NCBI GenBank assembly: GCA_947625605.1
Contig: CANQOY010000004.1
Coordinates: 1 to 64,000, forward strand
Source: an uncultured Clostridia bacterium
GTDB taxonomy: Bacteria > Bacillota > Clostridia > Christensenellales > Borkfalkiaceae
DNA length: 64,000 nt
Reading direction: 5' to 3'
The notes beneath the pieces were generated by a model that searched no databases, was not told the origin of the DNA, and worked only from the letters and a program-made list of their open reading frames with translations. Shown here in pieces: positions 35,548 to 43,737 of this stretch. How positions within the stretch are numbered: position 1 is the stretch's first letter; each line of letters starts with the position of its first letter. The position numbers were made by a program, and so were the translations under genes.

Positions 35548-36918
35548 TCAGAGCCCGAAGGCGGCGTACATGATCTGTTCATGCGTGACCGTAAAGGATA
35601 CGCGGTCCACGTCCGCATGCATGTCGCCGCTGTACTTGTCGATCACATAGTCGTTGACCTCGATGTTGTAATCCGTACCCCTGTGCGACACGGAGAGCGG
35701 GACCCAATCCCACGTCCACATCTGGATATAGAAGCGCGAACGGTACTTTCTTCCCGAAGCGTTCGTGTAGATGTAATATCCCTCGGCGATCGCGTCGCCG
35801 TTGCGCCCCGCAAAGACTTCGTGTTTGATGACGTAGAGCGTCAGCGTCGCAATGCTTCCGCGCGTGTTGTTTTGGAAGCGGAGGATGCGATCGGGCGAAT
35901 CCACCACGAGGCTGTAATCGCCGTCTTGACAGACGATCCCGTGCACCACCGCGAATTGGAACTTCGTGACGTCTGCGGCAAACGTTTCCGTGCCGCGGCG
36001 GACGGTAAATGCGTCGCCGTCATATTTCTCCGTGACGCCCGCGGAGGCAAATTGCTCGCGGTTCGCCAGAGTATACGTAAAATCGCTCACCGTCTGTTCG
36101 CCGTCCGCGGAAGTGTAGATATAGCTTCCCTTCGTCGTGCCCGTGCAGTTCTTTTGGTAGGAATCGGGCGCGTCCGTCACGACAAGCAGGAGCGCGGATT
36201 CCGTGCCCGACCTGTTTTCGAAGGAGACGATGCTGTCTGCGGAGTCCACAAGCAAAGATCTCTCCGCGACATCATAGTAATTGAACCCGAGCACGAAGTT
36301 CCCGCAGGTCAGATCGGCGGTGTAGTATCCCTCGGGCGCGTCGGTGGGCGCGCTCGCTGTGATCGAATAGAGCGCGGGATCGGCGACGATGGTATTTTCC
36401 TCCCCATCCACAGGGCTGAAGCGGGCGGTGTCCTCGGGGAGCGCGTTGAGCTCGGCATGGAGCTCGAACGTCTCGTCCGCGGTGACCGTTCCGTCCTCTC
36501 CGCGCAGGAAGCTCTGCGGACGCGTCACGATCTCCACATTGCGCACATAGTAGTAGGTGACGTCGAACGTGCCCTCGTATCTCTCGTATTCGCTGACATA
36601 GTAGCTCACCGTAGCCCGCTTCTTGCCCGCGGACGAGGAATCCACGGTGATGTTGCATTCCGAGCCCTCCACGGCCTTCTTGCCGACTTGGAGGGAGAGC
36701 CCATCGCGGTTGATCTCCTGCCCGACGAGGTACTCGCGCTGGACGGCCGCATCCTCTGCAAAGAGCACTTCCGCCTCATGGACGATCTCCGCCGTCGCAG
36801 AGACGCCCATCGCGCTCCAAATGATCAGGCCGAGGAAGAGCGCGAGCGTGCAGAGCCCAAAGAGCGCGTAGATCAGCGCCTTGAAATGTTTGGAAAGAAA
36901 CAATTTCGCGTCCATCAT
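35548..36918 (-). CDS. Single-pass Ig-like surface protein, paralogue of 18430-19410
   Basis: A 456-residue protein with one N-terminal membrane helix (about 14-36). An Ig-like domain with REYLVGQEINRDGLSLQ follows (about 50-120). Two copies of the local module are present: about 240-326 (from LLLVVT) and 356-456 (from LTLYVI, ending VTHEQIMYAAFGL). The protein matches the 326-residue paralogue but has one more module. The start at 36918 overlaps the preceding membrane-protein gene by four bases. The outward-facing part is probably involved in binding; this is inference. Confidence 0.75.
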   Translation of the reverse strand: MMDAKLFLSKHFKALIYALFGLCTLALFLGLIIWSAMGVSATAEIVHEAEVLFAEDAAVQREYLVGQEINRDGLSLQVGKKAVEGSECNITVDSSSAGKKRATVSYYVSEYERYEGTFDVTYYYVRNVEIVTRPQSFLRGEDGTVTADETFELHAELNALPEDTARFSPVDGEENTIVADPALYSITASAPTDAPEGYYTADLTCGNFVLGFNYYDVAERSLLVDSADSIVSFENRSGTESALLLVVTDAPDSYQKNCTGTTKGSYIYTSADGEQTVSDFTYTLANREQFASAGVTEKYDGDAFTVRRGTETFAADVTKFQFAVVHGIVCQDGDYSLVVDSPDRILRFQNNTRGSIATLTLYVIKHEVFAGRNGDAIAEGYYIYTNASGRKYRSRFYIQMWTWDWVPLSVSHRGTDYNIEVNDYVIDKYSGDMHADVDRVSFTVTHEQIMYAAFGL

Positions 36919-37388
36919 TCCACACTCCCCTTTTTGATTTTCCGAGACGTGCGCTCAACGACCGTCGGGCAAAACGCCGCGGCGATAAACAGGACGAGCG
37001 CGGCCACATACAGAGCGACTGCGGTGATGGCGCGCGGCACGGCGACGGCGTTGGTCGCAGCGTCGCCCATGTTCCCGACGGTGAAGTAGATCCCGATGGG
37101 AGTCATGCAGGGCTGGATGAACAGCAGGGCGGCAAAGGTCAAAAACAGACCGACGACCGCGTAGAGCGGAGCGACCCAGAAGGGTCTGTCGCCCATGAAG
37201 AGGCCGTTGCACAGGAAGAAGAGCATCAGCCAAAGCGCGCCCACCGTGAGAAAGACCACCCAGCGGTTGAGGCGGTAGCCGAGCATGGCGTAGACGTTCA
37301 GGGAGAGCGAAAATGCAACGATCGTGAGCACGAAGGCCGCAAGCGTCAGGAAGAACCCCGCGTGGGGCAATTTGATCTTAAAATCCAT
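36915..37388 (-). CDS. Four-helix membrane protein, paralogue of 19412-19855
   Basis: A 157-residue integral membrane protein with four predicted helices and the loop CMTPIGIYFTVGNMGD between helices 3 and 4. An upstream GTG at 37397 would place the GGAGG ribosome-binding site inside or directly against the start codon, so the ATG at 37388 is chosen (spacing about eight). With that start the overlap with the GH3 stop is 11 bases, the same as in the first operon. No known family was recognised. It is probably part of the same surface assembly as the GH3 enzyme. Confidence 0.8.
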   Translation of the reverse strand: MDFKIKLPHAGFFLTLAAFVLTIVAFSLSLNVYAMLGYRLNRWVVFLTVGALWLMLFFLCNGLFMGDRPFWVAPLYAVVGLFLTFAALLFIQPCMTPIGIYFTVGNMGDAATNAVAVPRAITAVALYVAALVLFIAAAFCPTVVERTSRKIKKGSVE

Positions 37389-40300
37389 CTTTTTCACCTC
37401 CTACGTCGGAATTTGCCGCTTCGTTCGGCGCCCCGCGCCCGCCCTTTTTCTTCAACCCGAAGGCGATCAGAACGGCGCAGATCGCGACGGTTGCGGCGGC
37501 GAGCACCCCTCCCGCGGCGAGCAGGGCGATCTGCCACCACGAGGTGAAATTGAGCTGCACGACGTCCCCGGGTGCAATGCCGTTGAGCGCGCTGCTGTTG
37601 GCGATCGCGTACATATAGTAGTGCATGTTGTCGTAGAGCGCGGTCATCATGCTCGGGTCCTTGCGCACATTTTCCACGGTGTAATCCGTCCAGTTGCTGG
37701 CGAGAAGCCCTTCCGCGCCCGAAGCGGCCATGAACGTCACGTTGTTGATGACGCAGTCCTGCGGGTTGAAGTAGTTCCCCGCGGAGACAAAGTCTGTGGA
37801 GATGAGGCCGCGGAATCCCCACTCGCCGCGCAGGATGTTTTTGATGACCCCCGTATGCGCGTTGACGTTGCATACGCCCGTGCGGGAGAAAGACGTCATG
37901 ATCCCGAGCGCGTTGACGACCTTGCCCGCCGAATTGACGTAATCAATGTCCTCGACGATGCCCTGGAAGGCTCTGAGCTCCTTTTCGCGCGCGGACTGCT
38001 CCTCCATGAATTGGATGAGCCCCTCGCGGAAGGACTCCTGCGTGTTGAAAGCAAAGTGCTTTGCCGCGAGAATGGAGCCCTTTTCGAGGCCGCCTTTTAC
38101 GAAGGCGACGCCGAGCCGGTTGGTCAGAACCGCGTCCTCGCTGTAATACTCGTGATTTCTCGAATTGAACGGCGTGCGGTGCAGATTCATGCCCGGCGCC
38201 CACATGATGGGGTTCTTTCCCCAGAGGTTATCCTCTCCGAAGATCTTGCCCTGATCTTCGACGAGGGGCGCGTTGAAGGCCGCGGCGACCGTCGGCTCGC
38301 AGGGCATATCCGCGCTGAAATAGTTCTTGTTGGGATCGCTCGCCGAGATGGCGAGATATCCGCTCGTAGAGCCGTTGGTGGCGTACCCTCTGTTGATGTT
38401 GCCGTTCGGGCCGTCGATCTGCCACACTCTCGGCGCGTTCACGGAGGCAAACGGCTCGCAGTTCGTTCCGCCGTAGGGCGCGAACCTCCACGCCTCGTTG
38501 ATCGAGATCTGCGAGAGCAGGTATTCCCAGCGGCTGTCGTCGAAGTCGGCGAGTTTGAGCTCCGCAAGGGACATGTTCTCCAAGGGCACGCCGTTCTCAT
38601 CCTCGTCCTCGCTGTGGTCCACGCCGAACTCCACGTCGGAGGAGCCGAACGTGCTCCATTCGTACACGCTGTCGTTGAGGTATTGCGCCATCGCTGGCTT
38701 TTCTTCGAGGCTGAAATAGGGCACCGGGAAGGTGGCGTCCCAATCCTTTCTGGAAAGGTATGTGACCGTCTGTTCCCCGCTGAAAAAGTTATAGTCGGCG
38801 TCCTCCATCTGATTGGATACCACGGTTCCGTTCTCCGAGAGGGCGAAATAGCTGCTGTCTACCCCCTCTGCCGAGAAAGAGAAGCCGTCATCTGCGGTCG
38901 TATCGACGGAGGGATCCCAAACGAATACCTTCTCAGCGTCCGCGGGGACGCCGTCCACCGTCCAAAGGCTTTGGGAGAGCGCCGCGTCGGTGGCGACCAA
39001 CGCGTTGTTGAGCGCCTCGTGCGCGTTGCCGCCGAGTGCGAAACAGTAGTCCCCTGCATCGAGGATGTAGCCGCCCGTCGCCCCGTTGTGCGAGAGCGTC
39101 TTATCGTAGGAGGCGAAGTACTTGATCTTGGCCGTCACCGTGACGTCCTGCGTGCTCGCGCCCTCTTCGCTCCCCTCGGGGTAGAGCGTATCCGTCTTGC
39201 CGAACGCGATGAGCTGGATCGCCCCTTTCTCCACGCCGTGCTCCCGGTCGTAGTCGGTATAGGGCACGGAGACGTAGAGCTGGACGACGTCCTTTGCGGG
39301 ATAGTTGCCTGTATTCGTCACGCGGACGATGAGCGAGACCGTCTTTTCCGCGCTGTTGTATGAGAAGGACTCGGGCACGATCTCCTGACGGAATGTGGAA
39401 TACGAGAGACCGTAGCCGAAGGGATACGTCACCTCGTTCTCATACCGCCACGAAGTGGCACCCGCCGAAGCGCCCTTTGCCGAGAGGGCGTTGCCCTGCC
39501 CGAGCACGGCGTCCGCGTACCGCGTCTCATAGTATGTGTAGCCCGTATACAGGCCCTCCGCAAGCACGACATAGTGCGAATCGTCCGCGCCGCTGTGGGC
39601 GGAGGGAGAGGCCCATGTGAAGAGATGGGAGTTGTCCTCCTGCCCGTAGATGCCGAAATTCTGCGCCGCGGGAGAATTTTTCGCCTCGACGGCATAGGTA
39701 TCGGGGAGATGCCCCGAGGGAGAGACCGCGCCCGAGATCACCCGCGCCACGCCCGCCATGCCGTAGCTGCCGGGCAGGCCGATCCAGAGGATGGAGTCCA
39801 CGCCGTCGTCCTCTTGCAGTTCCTGCACTTCCATCGGGATGGCGCTGTTGAGGATGACCACGACGTTCTCGGAGATCTGCTTGGCGACTTCCACCAACGC
39901 CCTCTCCTCGCCGCTCAATCCCAAGACGCTCGTCTGGTCCGTATTGGCCGCGTTGATCTGTACGCCCACGCTGCCGGGATAATACTCGCGGCCTTCGCTG
40001 CTCGCGCGGCCGATCATGACAAAGCAGACGTCGCTGTAATCCTGATAGTTCGCGACGTCCGCGAGCGTGACGCGGGGTTCGCTGATCGCGTAAGGGCCGC
40101 CCGAAGCGCCGCTGTTCGCGCCGCCGTCCGGGATGGGCGAGAACGGCTTTTCGGAATACCACGCCTCCATCGAGGGATTGACGACGATGTTCTCCTCGGC
40201 GAGCGCGCGGGGAAGCGTGACGGGGAGGGAGATCTTTTCGCCGTCGAGCGTGACGCTCTGTGCCCTGATCGGGCTGCCCGTCTGCCCGCCGTATACGATG

Positions 40301-40704
40301 AGCGAAGCGTCGCGCAGCGTCTTTCCGTCAGATTTATATGTGTACGCGCGCGAGCCGAGCAGGGTCGCACGGATCTCCGTCTCCCCTCCCTCGGGCCGAA
40401 GCGGGAGGGACGCGACGCCGCTTTCGAGAGCGTTGTTTTTGAGCAGGACGCTCCCCTCTTCGCTGAGTTGTTCCGCGATCCGCTTGCGCTCTGTCAGCAT
40501 CTCTTCGAGGGATTCGTAGTCCGAACGAAAGGCGTATGTCTCCGCCGATCCGCCCGCTCCGCCGCTCGTAACGCCGAGAGCCTGATCGACGAACCCCTTG
40601 TAGTCGCTCGTGCTCCCGACGATCTCCGCGCCGAACAGCAGCGCGCAGAGGAACGCGGTGACGACCGCGAAGCCTCTGAGCAATTTTAGGGTCCTGAGTT
40701 TCAT
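37378..40704 (-). CDS. Circularly permuted GH3 beta-glucosidase, second copy
   Basis: A 1108-residue paralogue of the enzyme at 19845-23045 with the same layout: N-terminal helix, GH3 C-terminal domain first (VILNSAIP, LWIGLPGSYG), fibronectin-like domain, then the (beta/alpha)8 domain (GMNLHRTPFNSRNHEYYSED, LAAKHFAFN) with presumed nucleophile Asp971 in LISTDFV, and a C-terminal membrane helix with a Lys/Gly-rich cytoplasmic tail. Motif-level identity between the two copies is high in the catalytic part and low in the first 200 residues, so the duplication is not recent. It heads the second operon behind a near-consensus promoter. The ATG at 40704 was preferred over 40758. Confidence 0.9.
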   Translation of the reverse strand: MKLRTLKLLRGFAVVTAFLCALLFGAEIVGSTSDYKGFVDQALGVTSGGAGGSAETYAFRSDYESLEEMLTERKRIAEQLSEEGSVLLKNNALESGVASLPLRPEGGETEIRATLLGSRAYTYKSDGKTLRDASLIVYGGQTGSPIRAQSVTLDGEKISLPVTLPRALAEENIVVNPSMEAWYSEKPFSPIPDGGANSGASGGPYAISEPRVTLADVANYQDYSDVCFVMIGRASSEGREYYPGSVGVQINAANTDQTSVLGLSGEERALVEVAKQISENVVVILNSAIPMEVQELQEDDGVDSILWIGLPGSYGMAGVARVISGAVSPSGHLPDTYAVEAKNSPAAQNFGIYGQEDNSHLFTWASPSAHSGADDSHYVVLAEGLYTGYTYYETRYADAVLGQGNALSAKGASAGATSWRYENEVTYPFGYGLSYSTFRQEIVPESFSYNSAEKTVSLIVRVTNTGNYPAKDVVQLYVSVPYTDYDREHGVEKGAIQLIAFGKTDTLYPEGSEEGASTQDVTVTAKIKYFASYDKTLSHNGATGGYILDAGDYCFALGGNAHEALNNALVATDAALSQSLWTVDGVPADAEKVFVWDPSVDTTADDGFSFSAEGVDSSYFALSENGTVVSNQMEDADYNFFSGEQTVTYLSRKDWDATFPVPYFSLEEKPAMAQYLNDSVYEWSTFGSSDVEFGVDHSEDEDENGVPLENMSLAELKLADFDDSRWEYLLSQISINEAWRFAPYGGTNCEPFASVNAPRVWQIDGPNGNINRGYATNGSTSGYLAISASDPNKNYFSADMPCEPTVAAAFNAPLVEDQGKIFGEDNLWGKNPIMWAPGMNLHRTPFNSRNHEYYSEDAVLTNRLGVAFVKGGLEKGSILAAKHFAFNTQESFREGLIQFMEEQSAREKELRAFQGIVEDIDYVNSAGKVVNALGIMTSFSRTGVCNVNAHTGVIKNILRGEWGFRGLISTDFVSAGNYFNPQDCVINNVTFMAASGAEGLLASNWTDYTVENVRKDPSMMTALYDNMHYYMYAIANSSALNGIAPGDVVQLNFTSWWQIALLAAGGVLAAATVAICAVLIAFGLKKKGGRGAPNEAANSDVGGEKDGF

Positions 40705-40775
40705 TGCCACCTCCCACTCTCCGCCGCGCGGAGAGGTAAAAGATTCGAATTTTTGCATCAGATTATGCTATTCTA

Positions 40776-40804
40776 ATCATATCATTTTGCACATTATTTG
40801 TCAA
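40776..40804 (-). promoter_or_regulatory. Promoter of the second GH3 operon
   Basis: Minus strand TTGACA (40799-40804) and TATGAT (40776-40781), spacer 17 bp. The -10 hexamer is identical to that of the first GH3 operon. The CTCGGAA motif of the first control region is not present here, so the two operons may be regulated differently. Confidence 0.75.
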
Positions 40805-40910
40805 CTGTTAGAAAAAATTGATTGAAATTTTGAAAAATACGCACGAATAATCCTTGAAACAAACAAAAACGATCATGCCTCGACAGATTTTCTACGAATT
40901 GAAAAAATCC

Positions 40911-40939
40911 TTGCAAATCTTCCCAAAGTGTGATAAGAT
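40911..40939 (+). promoter_or_regulatory. Promoter of the GH128 gene
   Basis: Plus strand TTGCAA (40911-40916) and TAAGAT (40934-40939), spacer 17 bp, with TG one base before the -10 (extended -10). GGAAGGAAAGG precedes the ATG at 40964. Confidence 0.65.
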
Positions 40940-40963
40940 GAAAAAAAATCGGAAGGAAAGGAT

Positions 40964-42193
40964 ATGCGGCCTTTGAAAAAAATTTCTCTCTGTCTGCTCC
41001 TGCTCATCCCCGCGCTCTTCCTTGCGGCGGGGTGCGGCGGTTTCAAGCCGGACGAAACCCCTGCCCCGCACGTGACGCGGCTCGGCGTCTGCAAAAAGGG
41101 CGTGGACGTCTCGCGCTACAATCCCGATACGCAGGAAAACGCCGACCGCATCAACAGCCTCGGCGCGGGATGGTACTATAATTGGGGCTCGGCGCCCGAA
41201 AACAGCAAGATCGAGGCGGAATATGTCCCCATGGTATGGGGTGCGGGCTCCGTCAATTCGCACACGTTACAGGAGATCCGCGAGGGATATCAGGCGGGAG
41301 AATACAACTATCTTCTCACCTTCAACGAGCCCGACGTGAGGGATCAGTCCAACATGACGGTGGATCAGGCGATCGCGCTTTGGCCGCAGCTCGAAGCGCT
41401 CGGTATTCCCCTCTCCTCCCCCGCCACGTCTTACCCGATCGACACGGGAAAATGGACGATCAACACGTGGTTCGACGATTTCATGACGCGAGCGGACGAG
41501 CTTGGCCTGCGCATTGACTTCATTGCAGTACACTGCTATCAGGATTTTTCGAGGGGCATGGAGGCCGTAAACGAGCTCAGAGACGTCCTCATGGAACTCT
41601 ATCAGCGCTACGAAAAGCCGATATGGATCACCGAATTCGGCAATATCGACATCAAGTATTGGGGAACGGGGAAGTACGATCCCGCATGCAACTATGAGGC
41701 CGCCGCGGAGTACACCACAAATGTGACCAAGATGCTCGAATCTTTCGGCGCCGTGGAGCGGTATGCGTGGTTCCTCGACAACTTCGGGGAGCACGGCGAC
41801 GACCGCCCCAAGGAAGCGGAGTATACCGCCCTCTTCAACGACGACGACACGATCAGCGAGATCGGCAAACTCTACCGCGACGCGCGCTCGGCCGAGGCGC
41901 TCAGGATCGAGACGGGATTCATCGCGGGCGTGAAAGAGAATGAATTTTTCAACATGAAACTCCGCGCGAGCGGGGGCACGGGCGACTATTCGTTCACCGT
42001 CTATCGCCCCGCCGTCATCAGCGGGAGGACGATGCCGCCGAACTATTCGAACATCGGGCTCTCCGTGAGCAAGTCCGGGGAGGTCTACGGGACCCCTATC
42101 ATAGACGGCGAGTACGAGATCTGCGTCTATGTGACCGACTCTGCGGGGCAGGCCGCCTTCAAGATCTTCCGCATCACGATCGAATCGGCCTGA
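40964..42193 (+). CDS. GH128-family glucanase lipoprotein
   Basis: A 409-residue lipoprotein (lipobox AAGC, Cys24). Residues about 43-300 match the GH128 (Asl1-like glycosyl hydrolase catalytic core) fold: GAGWYYNWG, YLLTFNEPD with the presumed acid/base Glu122, and WITEFGNID with the presumed nucleophile Glu224. Characterised GH128 enzymes cleave beta-1,3-glucans. A C-terminal beta-sandwich of the putative-Ig type (about 325-409, YGTPIIDGEYEICVYVTDSAG) may bind substrate. It is transcribed away from the second GH3 operon from a shared 259-base region, which suggests a joint role: GH128 shortens glucan and GH3 trims the products. Confidence 0.85.
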   Translation: MRPLKKISLCLLLLIPALFLAAGCGGFKPDETPAPHVTRLGVCKKGVDVSRYNPDTQENADRINSLGAGWYYNWGSAPENSKIEAEYVPMVWGAGSVNSHTLQEIREGYQAGEYNYLLTFNEPDVRDQSNMTVDQAIALWPQLEALGIPLSSPATSYPIDTGKWTINTWFDDFMTRADELGLRIDFIAVHCYQDFSRGMEAVNELRDVLMELYQRYEKPIWITEFGNIDIKYWGTGKYDPACNYEAAAEYTTNVTKMLESFGAVERYAWFLDNFGEHGDDRPKEAEYTALFNDDDTISEIGKLYRDARSAEALRIETGFIAGVKENEFFNMKLRASGGTGDYSFTVYRPAVISGRTMPPNYSNIGLSVSKSGEVYGTPIIDGEYEICVYVTDSAGQAAFKIFRITIESA

Positions 42194-42211
42194 ACGACGC
42201 ATATAAACGAT

Positions 42212-42245
42212 GAGAGGAGCCGCCCCACCATGGACGGCTCCTCTC
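42212..42245. terminator. Bidirectional hairpin terminator
   Basis: An 11-bp perfect stem (GAGAGGAGCCG paired with CGGCTCCTCTC) with a 12-base loop lies between the convergent stops at 42193 and 42259. Confidence 0.75.
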
Positions 42246-42258
42246 TCTTGCGCTTCTC

Positions 42259-43155
42259 TCAGGCGCGTTTTTCGATCTTTGCGACGAAAAATCCCTCGTA
42301 TTCCCTGCTCGGGCAGACGCACACCGTCCCCTGCGGAGCGGGGAGCACGGGGAGATCGGGAAAGGGCGAAACGGGCACGAGCGCGCCGCCTGCCTGCGGG
42401 AGCACGCGTTCGAGGAGCTCCCAATTTTCGTCGGGGAGGACGGAGCACGTCGAATACACGAGCGTCCCGCCCTTTTTCAGGAGTTTGAGCGCTTTGCGGA
42501 GCAGTCTCTCCTGCGTGCGGACGCATTTCCCGAGATACGCTTGGGTGAAGCGTACGGGAGACGAGGGCGTCACCGTGCCGCTTCCCGTGCAGGGCGCGTC
42601 GAGCAGAATTTTGTCAAAGGAGAGAAAATCGTCGAGCGCGGCCGCGTCTGCGCACAGGGCCGAAACCCGCGTCGCCCCCTGCCGCTGCAAGTTGAATTTC
42701 AGCCGCTCGAAGCGGATCTTGTCCCTCTCGCACGCCGTAATAAGGGTCCTCCCCGAAGAGAGCGCAAAGAGCTGCGTCGTCTTTCCTCCCGGGGCCGCCG
42801 TCATGTCGAGGACGGACTCCCCCGCCTGCGGTGCAAGATAGAGCGGCGGGAGCATGGAGGAAAGGCTCTGCAAATAGATCTTGCCCTCCGCATAGAGCGG
42901 CAGGGCGCGAAGCGCCTCCTCCCGCACCCCCTCGGCGAGGAACGCGTCCTCATACCAAGCCGTGCCGACACAGGAGATCCCCGCCTGCCCGAGCGCGGAA
43001 AGGACCTCTTCCCTGCCCGCCTTGATGCGATTGACACGAAAAGAGACGGGGTGTTCGTAAGAATACCCCGCCGCAATTTTTTCTTGAATTTTCGTACCGA
43101 AGCGGGCGCGGAGAAGCTCGATAAGCTCTGTCACTGCTGAATGAGTTTGAGCCAT
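42259..43155 (-). CDS. RsmB/RsmF-type RNA (cytosine-5) methyltransferase
   Basis: A 298-residue SAM-dependent methyltransferase of the NOL1/NOP2/sun family. The SAM motif is LDMTAAPGGKTTQ (about 117-128), and the two catalytic cysteines are in DAPCTGSG (Cys189) and YSTCS (Cys237), so it should methylate C5 of cytidine in rRNA. At 298 residues it lacks the C-terminal RNA-binding domain of RsmF and most of the N-terminal NusB domain of RsmB, so the exact rRNA target is not assigned. Its start at 43155 overlaps the flavodoxin gene by 25 bases, which indicates cotranscription. Confidence 0.85.
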   Translation of the reverse strand: MAQTHSAVTELIELLRARFGTKIQEKIAAGYSYEHPVSFRVNRIKAGREEVLSALGQAGISCVGTAWYEDAFLAEGVREEALRALPLYAEGKIYLQSLSSMLPPLYLAPQAGESVLDMTAAPGGKTTQLFALSSGRTLITACERDKIRFERLKFNLQRQGATRVSALCADAAALDDFLSFDKILLDAPCTGSGTVTPSSPVRFTQAYLGKCVRTQERLLRKALKLLKKGGTLVYSTCSVLPDENWELLERVLPQAGGALVPVSPFPDLPVLPAPQGTVCVCPSREYEGFFVAKIEKRA

Positions 43156-43607
43156 TCTTTCAGCTCGCTCTCTGGCGTGACCATGACGTGCTCCTCGAAC
43201 TTGACGTTGAGCACGGGGCCGAGCTCCGCACCGCGGAGCGCCTTTTTGAAATCGCTGGGCGTATGGCCGAGCCAGCCGCCGTTAGTCGCGAACGGGAATA
43301 CCCGCTTGCCCTTCCAATCGTGGGATTTGAGGAACGTCTTTACCGCGGGCGCAAAGGTGTACCACCACACGGGAGTGCCGACGAGCACGGCGTCGTACTT
43401 TTCGAGATCGATCCTGTAAGGGCGGAGTTTGGGCATGTAGCCCGTTGTGATCTCCTGCTTGCCGAGACCGACGAGAACGTCGTAATCGTCAGGATACGCC
43501 TTCTCCGTGCGGATTTCGAGAATATCGGCTTTGAGCGCACGTGCAAACTTGTAAGCTACGGCGCGCGTATTTCCTCCGAGTGAATAGAATACAACGAGTT
43601 TTTTCAT
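43131..43607 (-). CDS. Flavodoxin-like FMN protein
   Basis: A 158-residue flavodoxin. The phosphate-binding loop is YSLGGNTRAVA (about 8-18), and the isoalloxazine-contact loop is GTPVWWYTFAP (about 77-87), typical of the flavodoxin_4-like group. Such proteins transfer electrons at low potential, or act as small NADPH:quinone-type reductases. A good promoter (43651-43679) and a GGAGGTG site precede the ATG. The rRNA methyltransferase gene overlaps its end, although the two functions are unrelated. Confidence 0.88.
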   Translation of the reverse strand: MKKLVVFYSLGGNTRAVAYKFARALKADILEIRTEKAYPDDYDVLVGLGKQEITTGYMPKLRPYRIDLEKYDAVLVGTPVWWYTFAPAVKTFLKSHDWKGKRVFPFATNGGWLGHTPSDFKKALRGAELGPVLNVKFEEHVMVTPESELKEWLKLIQQ

Positions 43608-43650
43608 GCGGCACCTCCGTTCTGGTATGAGATGATCCCATATCGACTGT

Positions 43651-43679
43651 ATTATATCATACTTTCAAAAAAAAGTAAA
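43651..43679 (-). promoter_or_regulatory. Promoter of the flavodoxin gene
   Basis: Minus strand TTTACT (43674-43679) and TATAAT (43651-43656), spacer 17 bp including a run of seven T. The upstream T/A-rich tract may act as an UP-like element or be the tail of the GTPase transcript. Confidence 0.7.
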
Positions 43680-43737
43680 TATCCAAATTTAATTTTTTTT
43701 ACAAATTTTTCCGTTTTTTTCAGAAAATACGGAAAAA

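Noticed and set aside
43160..43580. Plus-strand frame opposite the flavodoxin
   Set aside because: The minus strand encodes a clear flavodoxin with promoter and Shine-Dalgarno site; the plus frame has neither.
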